Below the pieces are notes generated by a model. The model was given only the letters and a program-made list of their open reading frames with translations, did no database searches and had not been told where the DNA came from. A DNA stretch of 64,000 nucleotides. Source: Cyathus striatus. Taxonomy: Eukaryota; Basidiomycota; Agaricomycetes; Agaricales; Nidulariaceae. Location of the stretch: assembly GCA_025738555.1 (NCBI GenBank), contig JAOVFP010000024.1:62001-126000 (forward strand), given 5' to 3'. A program made the position numbers and the translations under genes. Shown one piece after another: positions 44,232 to 56,005 of this stretch. Within the stretch, counting starts at the first letter, position 1; the number at the start of each line of letters is the position of its first letter.

Positions 44232-46001
44232 ATGTCTACCATACGGAAACAAGCTCCCAGGCTCCCAGGCCAGCTGCACGCTATTGGAAAGGAAAGGCTC
44301 CTAAAGGCGTTGCAGAGGTGGAATCGGATTCAGATATTGAGGAAGGATTGCAAGAAAACGGCGACATTCTTGTAGAAGGGAATCAAGATATCGTTCAGGA
44401 CTATGAAAACAATGATGATGGTGATATTCCACTACGTGCTGGAATACAAAAATCGAAGTCAATGAATGTTTCCTTGAAGGATGTTAGTGTCTCCAAAGAA
44501 GGCAAGGTAATCGTGGCTGGTAGAGAGGAGTCAGGAAGAACTGCATTGGAAGAATACGAAGAAGATGAAGGTATTCACACTAGGCTCATTCGACACTAAC
44601 AAGTCTGACTCTTTTGAGTAGATTCCGACGAGGAGGAATCAGAGGAAGCAAGAAAACCAGACAGTGCGGGAGAGGTGAGCATATCGTGGTATTTTATAAT
44701 ATACATTTATCTTATGCCGCATAGTCAAGTGAGTACGAAACTGAATCAGACGAAGACGAAACACCACAACAGCAATTTCGTCCTGTGTTCGTTCCCAAGT
44801 CAGTTGGATCTTTCTAAATACATCTGTCCTTTTGTTTATTTATCTGATATAGACGTGCACGAGCTACAATCGCGGAAAGGGAAGCTTTGGCGCAGGAAAC
44901 GGAGGAAGCTCTAAGGAGAAAAGAGTTGGAGGCCGAGGAACGACGTAAACAAAGTCATGATATGGTTGCAGAAAGTATCAAGCGGGAGCTCGCGGAAAGT
45001 GAGTGAGTTTTATGTTTATATTCCGATTTTTTGCTAAAGTCGACATAGAGGAGAAGGAGGAGTTGGTGCCTGATGTAGACGACACAGACGGATTGGATCC
45101 TGAAGGCGAATTTGAGGCTTGGCGGTTACGCGAACTGGCTAGAATAAAAAAAGAAAAGGAAGAAGAAATTCGTCGTGAGCAAGAGCGGGAGGAAGTAGAG
45201 AGACGAAGGGCGATGCCAGAGGAGCAGCGACTGAAGGAGGATTTAGAAAGAGCCCAGAAATTGCGAGAAGAAAAGCCCAAAGGGCAGCAGAAATTTTTGC
45301 AGAAATACTGGCACAAAGGCGCATTCCACCAAGTTGGTGTTTCTTATTTCTTTTCCTATCCGAGAGACTGATGATCTGCTGTAGGATGAAGAGATTTTAA
45401 AAAGACATGATTACACTGAAGCTACGGAGTCAACTGTCGATGTTTCATTGCTTCCAAAGGTCATGCAAGTTAAAAATTTTGGAAAGCGTAGCCGCACCAA
45501 ATATACCCATTTGTTGGACCAAGATACTACTGTGACAGCTGGTGGCGCAAACCCACCCAAAACCTCTGATACACCACCTGGTTGTTTTAATTGTGGGGGC
45601 CCACACTTGAAAAAAGGCACGAATATCAGTATTTTATACGGACCTGGACGCTCATTTTATATTATTTAGATTGTCCCCAGCTAAAAGACCTTCCTATGCA
45701 TCAACGAGATTCCACCAGAGTACTTCAGTCGTCTTCTGTGAAGCGTGAACATGACCAACGGGGCTGGAATAATCGTCGGGAGGAAAATGGCCACAGGGAG
45801 TACGAACGTCGTGGCAATTACTATAGTCATCCTGATCGTGCATCCGATTACCATAGCTCGCGAAGGACAGGATCGCGGTCGAGGTCACCTTCGAGACGGC
45901 TTAGCTATACTGAATCTAAGAGACAATATCGTCGACGATCCCGGTCTCGAGAGAGATTTGGTAATGATTCCCGTGAAGAGAAACGCAGACGGGTGGATTA
46001 A
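44232..46001 (+). CDS. Spliceosome factor MFAP1 with C-terminal zinc knuckle and RS tail
   Basis: MFAP1 binds Prp38 in the B complex of the spliceosome. Exons 44232-44570, 44622-44674, 44725-44798, 44853-44998, 45040-45332, 45385-45616, 45670-46001. The MFAP1 core reads [72 protein letters not shown] and [21 protein letters not shown] zinc knuckle [13 protein letters not shown] and an Arg/Ser tail follow. Exon 6 ends at a GC donor (GGCACG). The start MSTIRKQAP leads out of frame because the octamer GCTCCCAG is present twice in tandem (44253-44268). With one copy the protein would be 486 residues. Either this allele is damaged or the duplication is a sequence error. Confidence 0.88.
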
Positions 46002-47252
46002 TGATATTTGTTTTGGTGCTTATATATTTATCGGTGTGGCCATAACCTTTAGCTTGAGGAATATGCATTGATGATCTGCTAATAAGTAGTTTTCCTTTTC
46101 ACATTAATATACCTTGAATATACCTATCTCGCGACCTTACATGGGTGTTTGCGCAACACCATGTAACATTGGAGGTGCTGAGGTGCTCACCTAGCTAGAT
46201 GAACATCTCCCCTGGCTGCTCCTACTCAATCGTCGACGATGTCGAGGCAATCGTTCTTGATTGGCATTAGTGTTATAAAAGGAAAAGCGAAGATCACAGG
46301 CACTTTAGGCATTGCCATATCAGTACTACTTTTATTAGTGGCGCTAGCCAGTGCGGCCCTGCGGACTCGAATTTGAATGGATTTTGCGAACGGCAAAAAA
46401 GTCGGCAGCCAGGAGTGTGGATGACTTCCCGTAAGAATCTGGCACAGTCTAACGTCGCCAGACATGGGCGCGCCGAGTTGCCGAGATGAATTTCAAATTC
46501 TTGAGCACCGTCAGACTGTGCCAGACATGAACATCTGGCGAGGCCCCCTCCGCCAGACTTGCGAAAGCTTTCGAAAAGCCTCCAGATGTCCCCAAAAGGT
46601 ATGTTTACTCGGCTATGTGACATTTCCACATGGCTCATCTCGACCGGTATCTCCATTTTGTCCGCTTCCCTTCCTCTCCCTCCTGGTCTCGCCTACTCTA
46701 TCATAGTCTATTGCTCTTCTGAATCCATCTGAAGCCAATGGACAGCTACCTTACGGTCTGGCGTCAGCGAGGCAAAAACAGGAGTTTGAAAATCTGGCGT
46801 CGTCAGACTACGCCAGATCCTTGCGGGAAGTCATCCACTTTTGCACTCCGTACGCACTGTAAGTATATTCTTTCCGCCAGATGCAAGGGGGTTGGGAGGC
46901 ACCAAAACATTCCCTGGCACCTGGACAATCCCGGTTAAATTTCAGTTTCGGCTAACGATCGTATCCGACATGGTGCGTGATGCAGATGTGTAACTCAGTT
47001 ACAGTGGCTGAGAAACGTTTGATATTTTCCCAAGACCAGCATTCCGAACTCGAAGGACTACCAGACAATACCAAAGGTGGACCAAAGGGCTACTTGTATT
47101 ACTAGCACATATTCCTGATCATTATCACGCCAGACATTCTTTGTGGAGGGAAGAACTTTCGTTAGGGTGAGGCTTGGGCGAGCCTTTTCACGAGGTTTAG
47201 TTAAATGGAACTAAATGTGCTCCAGATTTATAACAGCACAACGGAGAGAAAC
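46002..47252. other. Intergenic with TCTGGC/GCCAGA motif cluster
   Basis: 1.25 kb between MFAP1 and the flavoprotein gene. It holds the inverted repeat at 46417-46838 and a dense scatter of TCTGGC and its complement GCCAGA from about 46430 to 47140. I see no gene; short ORFs here are unsupported. Confidence 0.55.
46417..46838. repeat. Inverted repeat, about 50-bp arms (possible MITE)
   Basis: The left arm starts GTGGATGACTTCCCG and the right arm, inverted, starts with the same 15 bases. The match continues for about 50 bp with roughly six differences. The arms hold pairs of TCTGGC and GCCAGA that are themselves short palindromes. No target duplication is clear. Confidence 0.65.
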
Positions 47253-49058
47253 ATGCCTAAAGAATACACTATCAAGGTTGCCGTTGTGGGCAGTGGACTT
47301 GCTGGCTTAACTGCAGCATATTTGTTGGCTCAACCTTTGGAGTCTGGCGGTACGCAGTTTGAGGTTCATGTGTTTGAAAAGGTAAGTACTTTTCATTTGA
47401 TGATACTGCCAGCCCCGATACTGAACATGGCCTTGACAGTCTCCAACAATAGGGATGGATTCTGCTTCCGTTTCTCTTCCTATTCCAAAATCAAACGAAT
47501 ATCAGCGGATTGACGTTCCAATGAGGTCATTTCAAGGTGGTAAGAACGGGCTGATATTTGGCATATGTGTTTTTTATTTCCTTTTGTGGCAGGTTATTAT
47601 CCCCAACTCATCAAGTTGTACAAGTATCTAGGCGTATCGTTTCGTCAGGCTGATTTCTCATATTCTTTCTCTTCCATTGCACCAGGCAGTGACGATAACA
47701 AGATCAAGCTGCACACATCCATGATTTACAATGGGTCGTCTGGACGCGCTGGTGTTAGCATACCATCTTCACTGATACAGTCTACTCGAAGAAAGTTTCA
47801 GGCATCGAACTTCTTCGTCGAATTATATTCAACTGTAATATTTTTATTTACGACACTGATCCTAGTGTTCTGCTATCTCAGGATGCTATTTTATTCGGTA
47901 CCGGCATGGCGCTCAACTAAGCATAACAAACTTACGTTTGGCGAATGGATGAGCGCAACTACACCTAAGGGATATATCTCTGCCTTACTTGGATTGGACA
48001 CACTATGGATTGAATATACCACGAAGATATTGATTCCACTATTCTCAGCCGTATGCACAGCACCCGCAGCTGATATCGTCGGACATCCAGCAGAAGAATT
48101 TCTTGGTGAGTTGGAGTCTTACTGTATCCATTATAATGCTGAAAGATTTTTGGTAGATTATATCTGGTTAACTTTTGGAACTCATCACTACGTTGTTAGT
48201 AATGGAGTACGTGATGTGGTCGCTCAGCTTACTGTCGGACTGAAACACATCCATACTTCCTCTCATATTACATCGATCCAAGCCAGCATTGAAGACACAA
48301 GTCTTGTAACGATTGAATGTGACACACCTTCTGGAACTCAGGTGCACACTGATTTTCATCATATCATATTTGCAACACAGGCGAATAGAGCTATCCCACT
48401 ACTTGCATCATATGCAACATCTCTTCCATCTAAATCAAACGTCGCACATGTATCCGCAATCGAGCAGCAAATCTATTGTTTGAAGGCCTTCAAGTACTGT
48501 ACTACCATTGTTGTTAATCACACCGATCCGTCACTTCTGCCAAACAATGCTATGGACCGGCGTGATTTGAATCTAGTCACGCACCTGGATGCCAAGAGGA
48601 AAGGAAGTGGAATACCCCCTCCGATTTGCGTGGACGCTACATATACCATGGCTACTCACATTCTAAACCACCCCAAAAATTACCCCAAGCTTTTGCCACC
48701 AGTTTATCAAACTACAAATCCCATTATACCTCCTTTGGATGCATCTGTGCTGAGCATTGCAAAATTGGAGCGTGCAGTGTTGACGATGGAAGCTAAAGAT
48801 GCGTTGAAAGCCTTGTACGTAGAGGAAGATCGACGATGGTGGCGGGGGTATAGAGCGAGGTCGAGTGGGCTAGGACCTTCGCAGGGAGCTGGACGCATCT
48901 CTGATAACAGTTTGCCTGGGATCTGGATATGTGGATCATACGCGTTCGCTGGTATACCGCTTTTAGAAGGATGTGTTGGAAGTGCGCGTATAGTTGTAGA
49001 GGAAGGCATTTTCAAATGCGAGAATGTGAAGCCTCTAACCACACCCTGGATAGACTAA
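47253..49058 (+). CDS. FAD-dependent oxidoreductase of the amine oxidase type
   Basis: Exons 47253-47381, 47440-47539 and 47593-49058 give 564 residues. The N-terminal Rossmann motif is VAVVGSGLAGLTAAYLL (about 10-26), with the acidic residue that holds the ribose in VHVFEK. The C-terminal FAD-contact segment is GIWICGSYAFAGIPLLEGC. A single hydrophobic helix at about 165-190 (VIFLFTTLILVFCYL) suggests membrane attachment. This arrangement resembles the predicted NAD/FAD-binding proteins of COG2907, whose substrate is mostly unknown; some relatives act on fatty acyl or amine groups. An alternative acceptor at 47461 was rejected because it breaks the frame. It converges on ump1 with 95 bp between stops. 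Confidence 0.82.
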
Positions 49059-49153
49059 CGATAATGTGCCAGAAAGCGATTCTGGATGGCCCATGTGCCG
49101 CAACCTCTTTACAAATACACATGATTATGATAATATATTGCGCGAAGCTACAA

Positions 49154-49717
49154 TTACATGCGAGTTCTTTTCTCCATTTCCCGATGTAAGTCGATAGGCG
49201 CGCCGTCGGCACCTAGATTAATACTTTAAGTTAAGCAAGATAGAGATATCACATTTTCTTACCGAGGAATATATCGGCAGTATCTATGAGTTCGTCGCGT
49301 CCCATGAGGATGTCGAGATGAAGATTGGACTGAGGCATAACGGGAAGATGGGAACCCTGGAAAGCAGATAAAGTCAACAGTAAAAACTGCCATGATGTTG
49401 GGACTAACAGCCGTTACGATCTTTCGTTCCATTAACAAGCGCATAGGGGCATGCATTCCGTAGATATTTCGCTGAAGAGTAAGCCTAACATTGTCCTGAG
49501 TTTCTTCCCACTGGCAGCATCGATCGTTGAGTGGTTGTATCAGGACAATAGCTGGAATAAGACTGACATTGTTCAACCGATCCTTGAGACCCCCTTCTGA
49601 CTTAACTTGAGCGGAAAGGCTTAAAGGACCATACTGGAGAGTGTCGTGCAGTCCGAGGGAATTCGCGGTATCACTGACGGAAGCGGACTTGGTGGGCTGG
49701 GCGGGCACTATGCGCAT
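49154..49717 (-). CDS. ump1: Proteasome maturation factor Ump1/POMP
   Basis: A chaperone that builds the 20S proteasome and is its first substrate. Exons 49717-49568, 49510-49418, 49356-49263 and 49212-49154 give 131 residues. The conserved blocks are SVSDTANSLGLHDTLQYGP, GGLKDRLNN, NVRLTLQRNIYGMHAPMRLL and the end LHLDILMGRDELIDTADIFL. Length and motifs match the family with nothing missing. The gene is divergent from gid1, with 420 bp between start codons, so two ubiquitin-proteasome genes share a promoter region; co-regulation is possible but not shown. Confidence 0.95.
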
Positions 49718-50137
49718 GGATGGCTCCTGTTGAGAGGGAAGGGGTTAATAGGATGGCATGTAAAGAAAGAAAGAAAGAAAAGATACCATTGTTTCTGATA
49801 CTGAGGTACTTGTGGAAGAGGACAAGGAGTGTACGGACGCGTAAGTACATCGCGGGGGCAAGTGGTGCACGTGATGTAATAATTATGTAATATTATACTT
49901 ATTTGTATTACTTGGCTACTACTATATTGCAGTTTACTTACTAGTACTACTAGCTAGTGTACTAAAGTTACTATTACTACTTCACATCTCTAACCAGCTT
50001 ATACTATTCTGTAGTTCTGCGGTGAGTGATCCTGATAATAACATGTCTGTTAGCCTCCAGCTCACCAATCCTTGCTAGTTAGTAGCCACGCATGTGCATG
50101 CTCCACTGAATCCATTCCTCCCTTCCCGACTTCCATC
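49718..50137. promoter_or_regulatory. Divergent promoter region of ump1 and gid1
   Basis: 420 bp between start codons. A run of GAAA repeats (about 49766-49782) and an ACTACT-rich stretch (about 49915-49980) are visible. I do not find a convincing PACE proteasome element. Confidence 0.4.
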
Positions 50138-52716
50138 ATGACTACGCGCCCTTCCAGGTCCTCCAGCATTTCCCTTCCACGCAGTCCTACCCTTTCTTCT
50201 GCTCGCAACATCGAATCCGTCATATCTATCCCTCCTCCCTCCAGATCTCGTTTCCCTATCACTCACCCGGTGTCCAATCGTCCTATTCCCATTCCAGAAT
50301 CCCATAGGTCTCAAGGCATTCATGGATCCAGAGCAACTGCCATGGGTCCTTCTATTTCGCCCGCTACACGCCCAGCAGCACGTTCCCTTTCATTGTCCTC
50401 CAGTGTGCATGGGCGACCAGGGTCTCAATGGGGCTCATCCTTTGAACCTCGCGTAATCCGTAGCGGCACAGAGCTTGTTCACGGAGATATGGTTTGCCCT
50501 TCTTCGATGTCCAGCCGGAGATTCAATACATCAGGTAATGCTCCAAGAACAGCTGAAAATCAGCACACCCTACCACAGATGTCCCCCGCACCTTTCCCTC
50601 GACCATCCTACCTTGATCATTCTGTACTGAGGAATATGCTACAAGTGGAATCTAGTCATAAGACGGATATTCCCCGGCATTCACAAGGCTTTGTGCCAGC
50701 AATGTCGCCCTCCGTCGACAGTGATGACGACAGTAATGCTAGCCTTCCTCCTCAACATGTTCATCCCATTTCATCCAGCACGGTACCACTGGAAGGTTGT
50801 TTGAAACTGCCTGCTCGTTGGAGCGAAGAACACCGAAATGCAAATCTCTCTGTGTCTTCAGACGGACGGGAGTTGATTTATATGAGTTTGTAAGACTGTA
50901 TATTTATCGGTATTTCTCTAAATTTTTCGTAGGTTCGTCTTGTACCGGAGAAAAAGATGCGGCTGCAGCGAGAACTGCGGCCCCAATCCCCCATGCTTGT
51001 GGCATATATTACTATGAAGTGGAGATTATCGGAAAAGAATCAAGGGGGTAAGCCATAAGAATGTGTGTCGTCGCTAAACTACTTATCAGCCTGTTTTAGT
51101 CACATTAGTGTTGGGTTAGTTAGCTTGGGATCAGACTTGCTAAACTACTGATATTCACACAGCTTCATTGGGGGTGGTGTAAAATATTCACGCCTGCCTG
51201 GCTGGGAGCCTAATTCTTGGGGATATCATGGAGACGATGGTTGCTCCTTTGCCACGGAACGCAATGGGACGCCCTATGGTCCTACCTATGGAGGTATATA
51301 TTTGAGCTCATGAATGACGTCGTATTCATAACTCTTTCTCAGCTGGGGATGTTGTTGGCTGTGGCATAGATTTTACTACTAACAAGGCATTCTTCACGAA
51401 GAACGGTGTTCTAATTGGTATGAACCTATACTTTTATTCCTCTTTCCAATCAAATCTTAAGAAATGTGGTTTTAGGTGACGTATTTGAAAACGTTGGGAA
51501 AGATATTGACTTATATCCTTCCGTTGGAATACAACATACCGGGGAATCAGTTCGTGCCAACTTTGGTCACGATCCATTCAAATACGATATCGATTATCAC
51601 GTCCGACGACGTTACAGCGATACATGGTCTACAATTCTTCGTACACCTGTTGACAGCGCTGTTCTAAAGGGGGGATTACAAGCCAAGAACGAAGCAAGCC
51701 ATTCAGTCACCACAGAAGACTCAGGAGCTATCATAAATCAACTTGTTCTATCTTATCTGGTCCATCATGGTTATGCAAAAACAGCCCGTGCATTTCAGAA
51801 ACAAGACAAACCCTCGGTTTCCAAGGACGATCGTGACGTCGAAATGAGTGATTCAGGTTCATGCGATCGGCGCAATCTTGATGGCATCGAAAACGACATC
51901 GAAAGAAGAACTAGCATTGTGAAATCCATCAGTTGTGGTGATATCGATGCGGCTGTCGAAATGATACGAGAGCATTATTCAGATGTTCTCGAGACGGATA
52001 GTGGAATTATGTTTTTCAAGCTACGGTGTAGGAAATTTGTTGAGCTTATCTTAGAGACGACTGAAATGAAGAAACGTCTTGTGTCTAATCAAGAGCCTTC
52101 AAGCCAGATGTACGAGCCACCTTACAACCTCTCGTCTTCGGATGGAAGTAACTGGATGGACGAGGACGTAATGGGAATGGATGTAGATGAAGATTCCATG
52201 TTTTTGGGATCACCAGCTACAACAACGGCACCTCAATCAAGAACCAGTATGCATGACCCTGTGATGCCTTTGACAGTGGACAGCTCAAGTGCTATTGCTA
52301 TGGCAGAGCATTATGAAGCTGCTTTGAATAACGCTATTTCTTACGGTCAGACTCTACAGGATGATTTTAAAATGGATGAGCGAGCCGAAGTGCAACAACT
52401 ATTCAAACAAACTTTCGGAATTGTGGCTTGGGAGAATCCTCTGGAAGTCGGCGGAGCTACTTCTGAAGTAGTTGGCCATCAGGCTAGAGTTACTCTTGCG
52501 AACGAAGTAAACCAAATGATATTGAGTAAGCTTTGACTTCAGCATCGTAAAACATATCTTCTAATCTATGGAATCGAAGGATCTCAAGGTCGGCCTGTTC
52601 GTCCAGCACTTGAAACCATGTATCGTCATACGACGACATGCATTCAAAGGCTAGGAATATTAGGAGTTGGTATGGCAGCCTTTGCCGACATTCCAAAGGA
52701 GTTCCGGGAAATGTGA
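50138..52716 (+). CDS. gid1: Gid1/RanBPM: SPRY-LisH-CTLH-CRA protein
   Basis: The scaffold and substrate-receptor-binding subunit of the GID/CTLH ubiquitin ligase, which in yeast removes gluconeogenic enzymes. Exons 50138-50885, 50933-51047, 51163-51293, 51343-51417, 51476-52525 and 52580-52716 give 751 residues. A disordered Ser/Pro leader of about 230 residues is followed by the SPRY domain ([41 protein letters not shown]). LisH follows ([18 protein letters not shown]), then CTLH ([18 protein letters not shown]) and CRA (RCRKFVELI and the C-terminal helices to [11 protein letters not shown]). The domain order and length match fungal Gid1. All phases close. Confidence 0.95.
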
Positions 52717-53873
52717 TAGATTTGCGTAGATCGTCATGTTTTCGTTCCAGTTCGTCCTTTGTGTAATCCAGCTGTAGTTTTTATACTATTGGTCATTGTG
52801 ACCATATATGTAATGGTACTTAAAAAAGTTAAGTTTTTCGGAAGCTAAATGAGTCCCGACAAGGTATAAACTCTACATACCTCCTCAAGCTCTCTGGACC
52901 CAAAGAGAAACAAGTAGACATAAGTACAAGTTGTTCACTCGTTGAAAGATGTTCCCTAATGAATGTATTATCGATGCAATCCTAGAAGGACGAGGACCCA
53001 GTTGATAGACTGGTCGTGAAGCGCGAATACCTGCGGAAAGCATGGTCGACATGGGTGGTATCAGAAGGGTGGCTCACTTCAAAGAAAGTACGCTCGTTTC
53101 GATTTCAAGTTGTGGTGACTCGTAAGCGAAGTCCATTCCAATTTTTTTTACTGAGTATAGTAGGCTAGTATGTAATTAGCTGGATAACTGCGTGGAAATC
53201 TGCATGCCATTGTATTTGCATATAGTCTGGCCAAACAACAAGTTAGATGCCGAGGATTGCCCCTAACTCGCACTCATCCCAGCGAAAGCAGGGCTTGTAC
53301 CGTTATAAGTGATCCGAGACGTCATGTGATTTTACAAGGTACTGAGTGCTTCAATTTGAAGCTTGAAGCTTTGAAGTAACAAGTTGAACGTCAAATTTAA
53401 CCTGCGACTCCAAGTAGATGGCATAGGGGTGCGAATAAAGTTCTAACGTTTAACAATTGTGTAACTTCAATGATTGAAGCTATTAGATAATTTTTAGATT
53501 TACGAGTAACATAAGGTAAAAAATATCAATACGCATATGTAGATACTAAAATAATGTATCTTGCCAGGCTGCAAGTGAGCGATATTGGCAAGGATATCGA
53601 TCAATAGCAACGTAGCATGAATGGAAGTCAATCTACGTCCCCACGAGCGCCTGTAGGCTCCTTCTGAATAAAACAGGAGAACAGGTGACTCTAAAGTGGG
53701 GATACATGTTGAAGAAAACGGAAGAAGAAAGGATCGTGTTGATAAAGCAAATTTCTGTATTTGGATTTATTTACCAAGGGCTTTTAACTATTACATGTAC
53801 TTACATGTAACCCTTTAGTACTATGTGATATCACGTGACATCACGATTCTTCGACGCCCTCAAGGCTCAGACT
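52717..53873. other. Intergenic downstream of gid1
   Basis: About 1.15 kb, AT-rich, ending at the 9-bp target duplication of the next element. No gene, RNA or repeat could be supported. Confidence 0.55.
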
Positions 53874-54739
53874 TAGACCGGTAGCCGGTCGGTATCGTGA
53901 GACTGCGTTCACGTGATATGAACGATTGTATCGTGTCGATATACCGACCGGTCCAACTCGTCAAATTTAGGCGGGGTAAAAGTTATCGGCGTTAAGACCT
54001 TTTGGGCTTCAAAAATTGACTTTTTGGGATTTTCGAGTCCTCGCGGGTATGCATGATCTCCCTCATCGTCTCTCATTTTTACTGTGTTCCCTTCAGCTTT
54101 GCACTTTGTATCCTCCATTTCAAATAGTATCGTAACTTTTACAATTATCTAAACCACTACCATGTCTAAGAACCAAGGTATAGCCCATGTAGTTCCCTTG
54201 CCCCCACCAGCCAACCAAGCAGCACCTCCAACAATCCAATTCCACCATCTTCCCTCTATTCCTTGCACATTCCAACCTTTTGAAACACCCAATCACCCAA
54301 ATCTACCATATTTAGAGGCCATGGAAAGGAGTTGTCGCACTTTCAGCTGTTCATAAGACCTTGTGATGCTGTTCAGTGTTGACTTTTGAGGGCATGCCTG
54401 AATCTTGAGTGCTATCCGTTGACCACGGAGACTAATGTAGCGTATTCAGCGCAGCGGGTGGTGTTGACATGTAGATGTAGTCAATAAATGGTAGAGTTGA
54501 GGAGCCTTCGGAAGGGAGTAATGGAAGGGAGGACAACAGGTACGCGTTGCGCACGAGTACTGAGATGGGAAAGTACGGCTCTATCCGAAAACCCAAAAAA
54601 GGCGATTTTGCGAAGCTTTAACGCCGATAACTTTTACCCCGCCTAAATTTGACGAGTTGGACCGGTCGGTATATCGACACGATACAATCGTTCATATCAC
54701 GTGAACGCAGTCTCACGATACCGACCGGCCACCGGTCTA
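53874..54739. mobile_element. Mutator-like MITE with 122-bp TIRs and 9-bp target duplication
   Basis: The arms 53874-53995 and 54618-54739 are inverted copies with one visible mismatch. They start TAGACCGGT. The direct repeat GCTCAGACT flanks both ends (53865-53873 and 54740-54748). A 9-bp duplication with long TIRs is the signature of the Mutator superfamily. The interior of about 620 bp encodes no transposase; a 64-codon frame at 54162 is unsupported. It lies 160 bp upstream of the UBE2W-type gene. Confidence 0.88.
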
Positions 54740-54898
54740 GCTCAGACTCAAGACTCTCATGTCGTACTGAATATTGACATCGACAATATTTCACTGCTTG
54801 ATCTATAGTATCTGTTCAAACTCTAACGGCTTTCTGCACGACAATTGCTGTAGATTTCTGCCTCATATCCTACGTGTTATTACACACTTTTCTTCTCG

Positions 54899-55816
54899 AT
54901 GGCATCCATATCCGCCAGACGGCTTGCAAAAGAGTTAAAAGAGATTCAAACCGAAGGGTGTCCGGTCGGTAAGCTGAATTTTCTGTAATATTTCTTGGAT
55001 GAACAGCCAAACTTCGCTCCTGTTCCAAGGTATCAATTTGATTAAAGCGGATGACTTCGCCACCTGGTGGTTCACAATTGAAGTTATGGGTGAATCGTTG
55101 TATCAGGTATCTTTACACGGCAGATAACAGATATAACTATGTTTTGCATACTGAATTCGGTCCTCAGGGAGAAGTGTATACTCTTCAGTTTCGATTCGAA
55201 CCGGAATATCCAATATCTTCTCCTGCCGTACAATTTGTTGTAACGGATGGGCGGGAGGCGCCAATACATCCGGTAAGTCTTACTCTCGTTATAAACACAA
55301 TGCCTTACTTGAAATGTAGCATGTTTATTCGAATGGTCATGTATGTACATATACTCAATGGCAAATTTTACTCGTCATAAAGTTTGGCTTCCACCCTTCT
55401 GCAGATTTGCGCTTCAATCCTAGGAAATGAATGGTCACCTGTACTGAGTGTGGTAGCTGTCTGTGTTACCTTGCAAAGTATGCTGGCTTCCTGCAAGGTT
55501 TGTTCAAAATCTGGCTTTATATATTTAGCTACTGAAGTCGTTTACAGAAAAAGGAACGGTATGATGTCGCAATCTATAATGCGTAGAATAGGCGTGATAA
55601 TTTGTTTCAGACCAGTAGATAACGACAGATATGTTCGTCATGCCCCAGAAAACCCTAAGAAAGTGAGCTTTTTTTATATACATTTGCCAGAGCTTCTCAT
55701 CAATTCATCTGGACAGACCCGCTTTCATTATGATGGTTGGTTTCAGACTTCCACCAGTATTTTCTATAATTTACTAACAAACATTTATTGCGATCTATCG
55801 TTCAGATGATACGTAA
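54899..55816 (+). CDS. Ubiquitin-conjugating enzyme E2, UBE2W type
   Basis: Nine exons: 54899-54968, 55030-55106, 55168-55272, 55320-55340, 55405-55497, 55548-55558, 55611-55662, 55717-55735, 55806-55816. They total 152 residues, as in UBE2W. Conserved text: ARRLAKELKEIQTEGCP, TWWFTIEVMGESLYQGEVY, LQFRFEPEYPISSPAVQFV, and the active-site segment HVYSNGHICASIL with the catalytic Cys. It then reads NEWSPVLSVVAVCVTLQSML and ends RFHYDDDT. UBE2W transfers ubiquitin to protein N-termini and in other fungi is uncharacterised. Two exons are 11 bases and one is 19 bases. The promoter is shortened by the MITE that ends at 54739. Confidence 0.93.
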
Positions 55817-56005
55817 GAACTTTCCTCAGATATGAAATATTCATTTCTGACTACTTTAATAGCGTATAAATTATGTACATGAGTATGCTAAATCTCCCGT
55901 GTAGTTGTTTAAGCCGGTTCTATGTACAAATATCAGAGTCAGTTGTACAATCTAGATTCATAATTCAAACACGTACATAGAGAAATAAAATTACAAACAA
56001 AACGG

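Noticed and set aside
47440..47470. Alternative acceptor at 47461 in the flavoprotein gene
   Set aside because: It breaks the frame; the acceptor before 47440 restores SPTIGMDSASVSLPIP.
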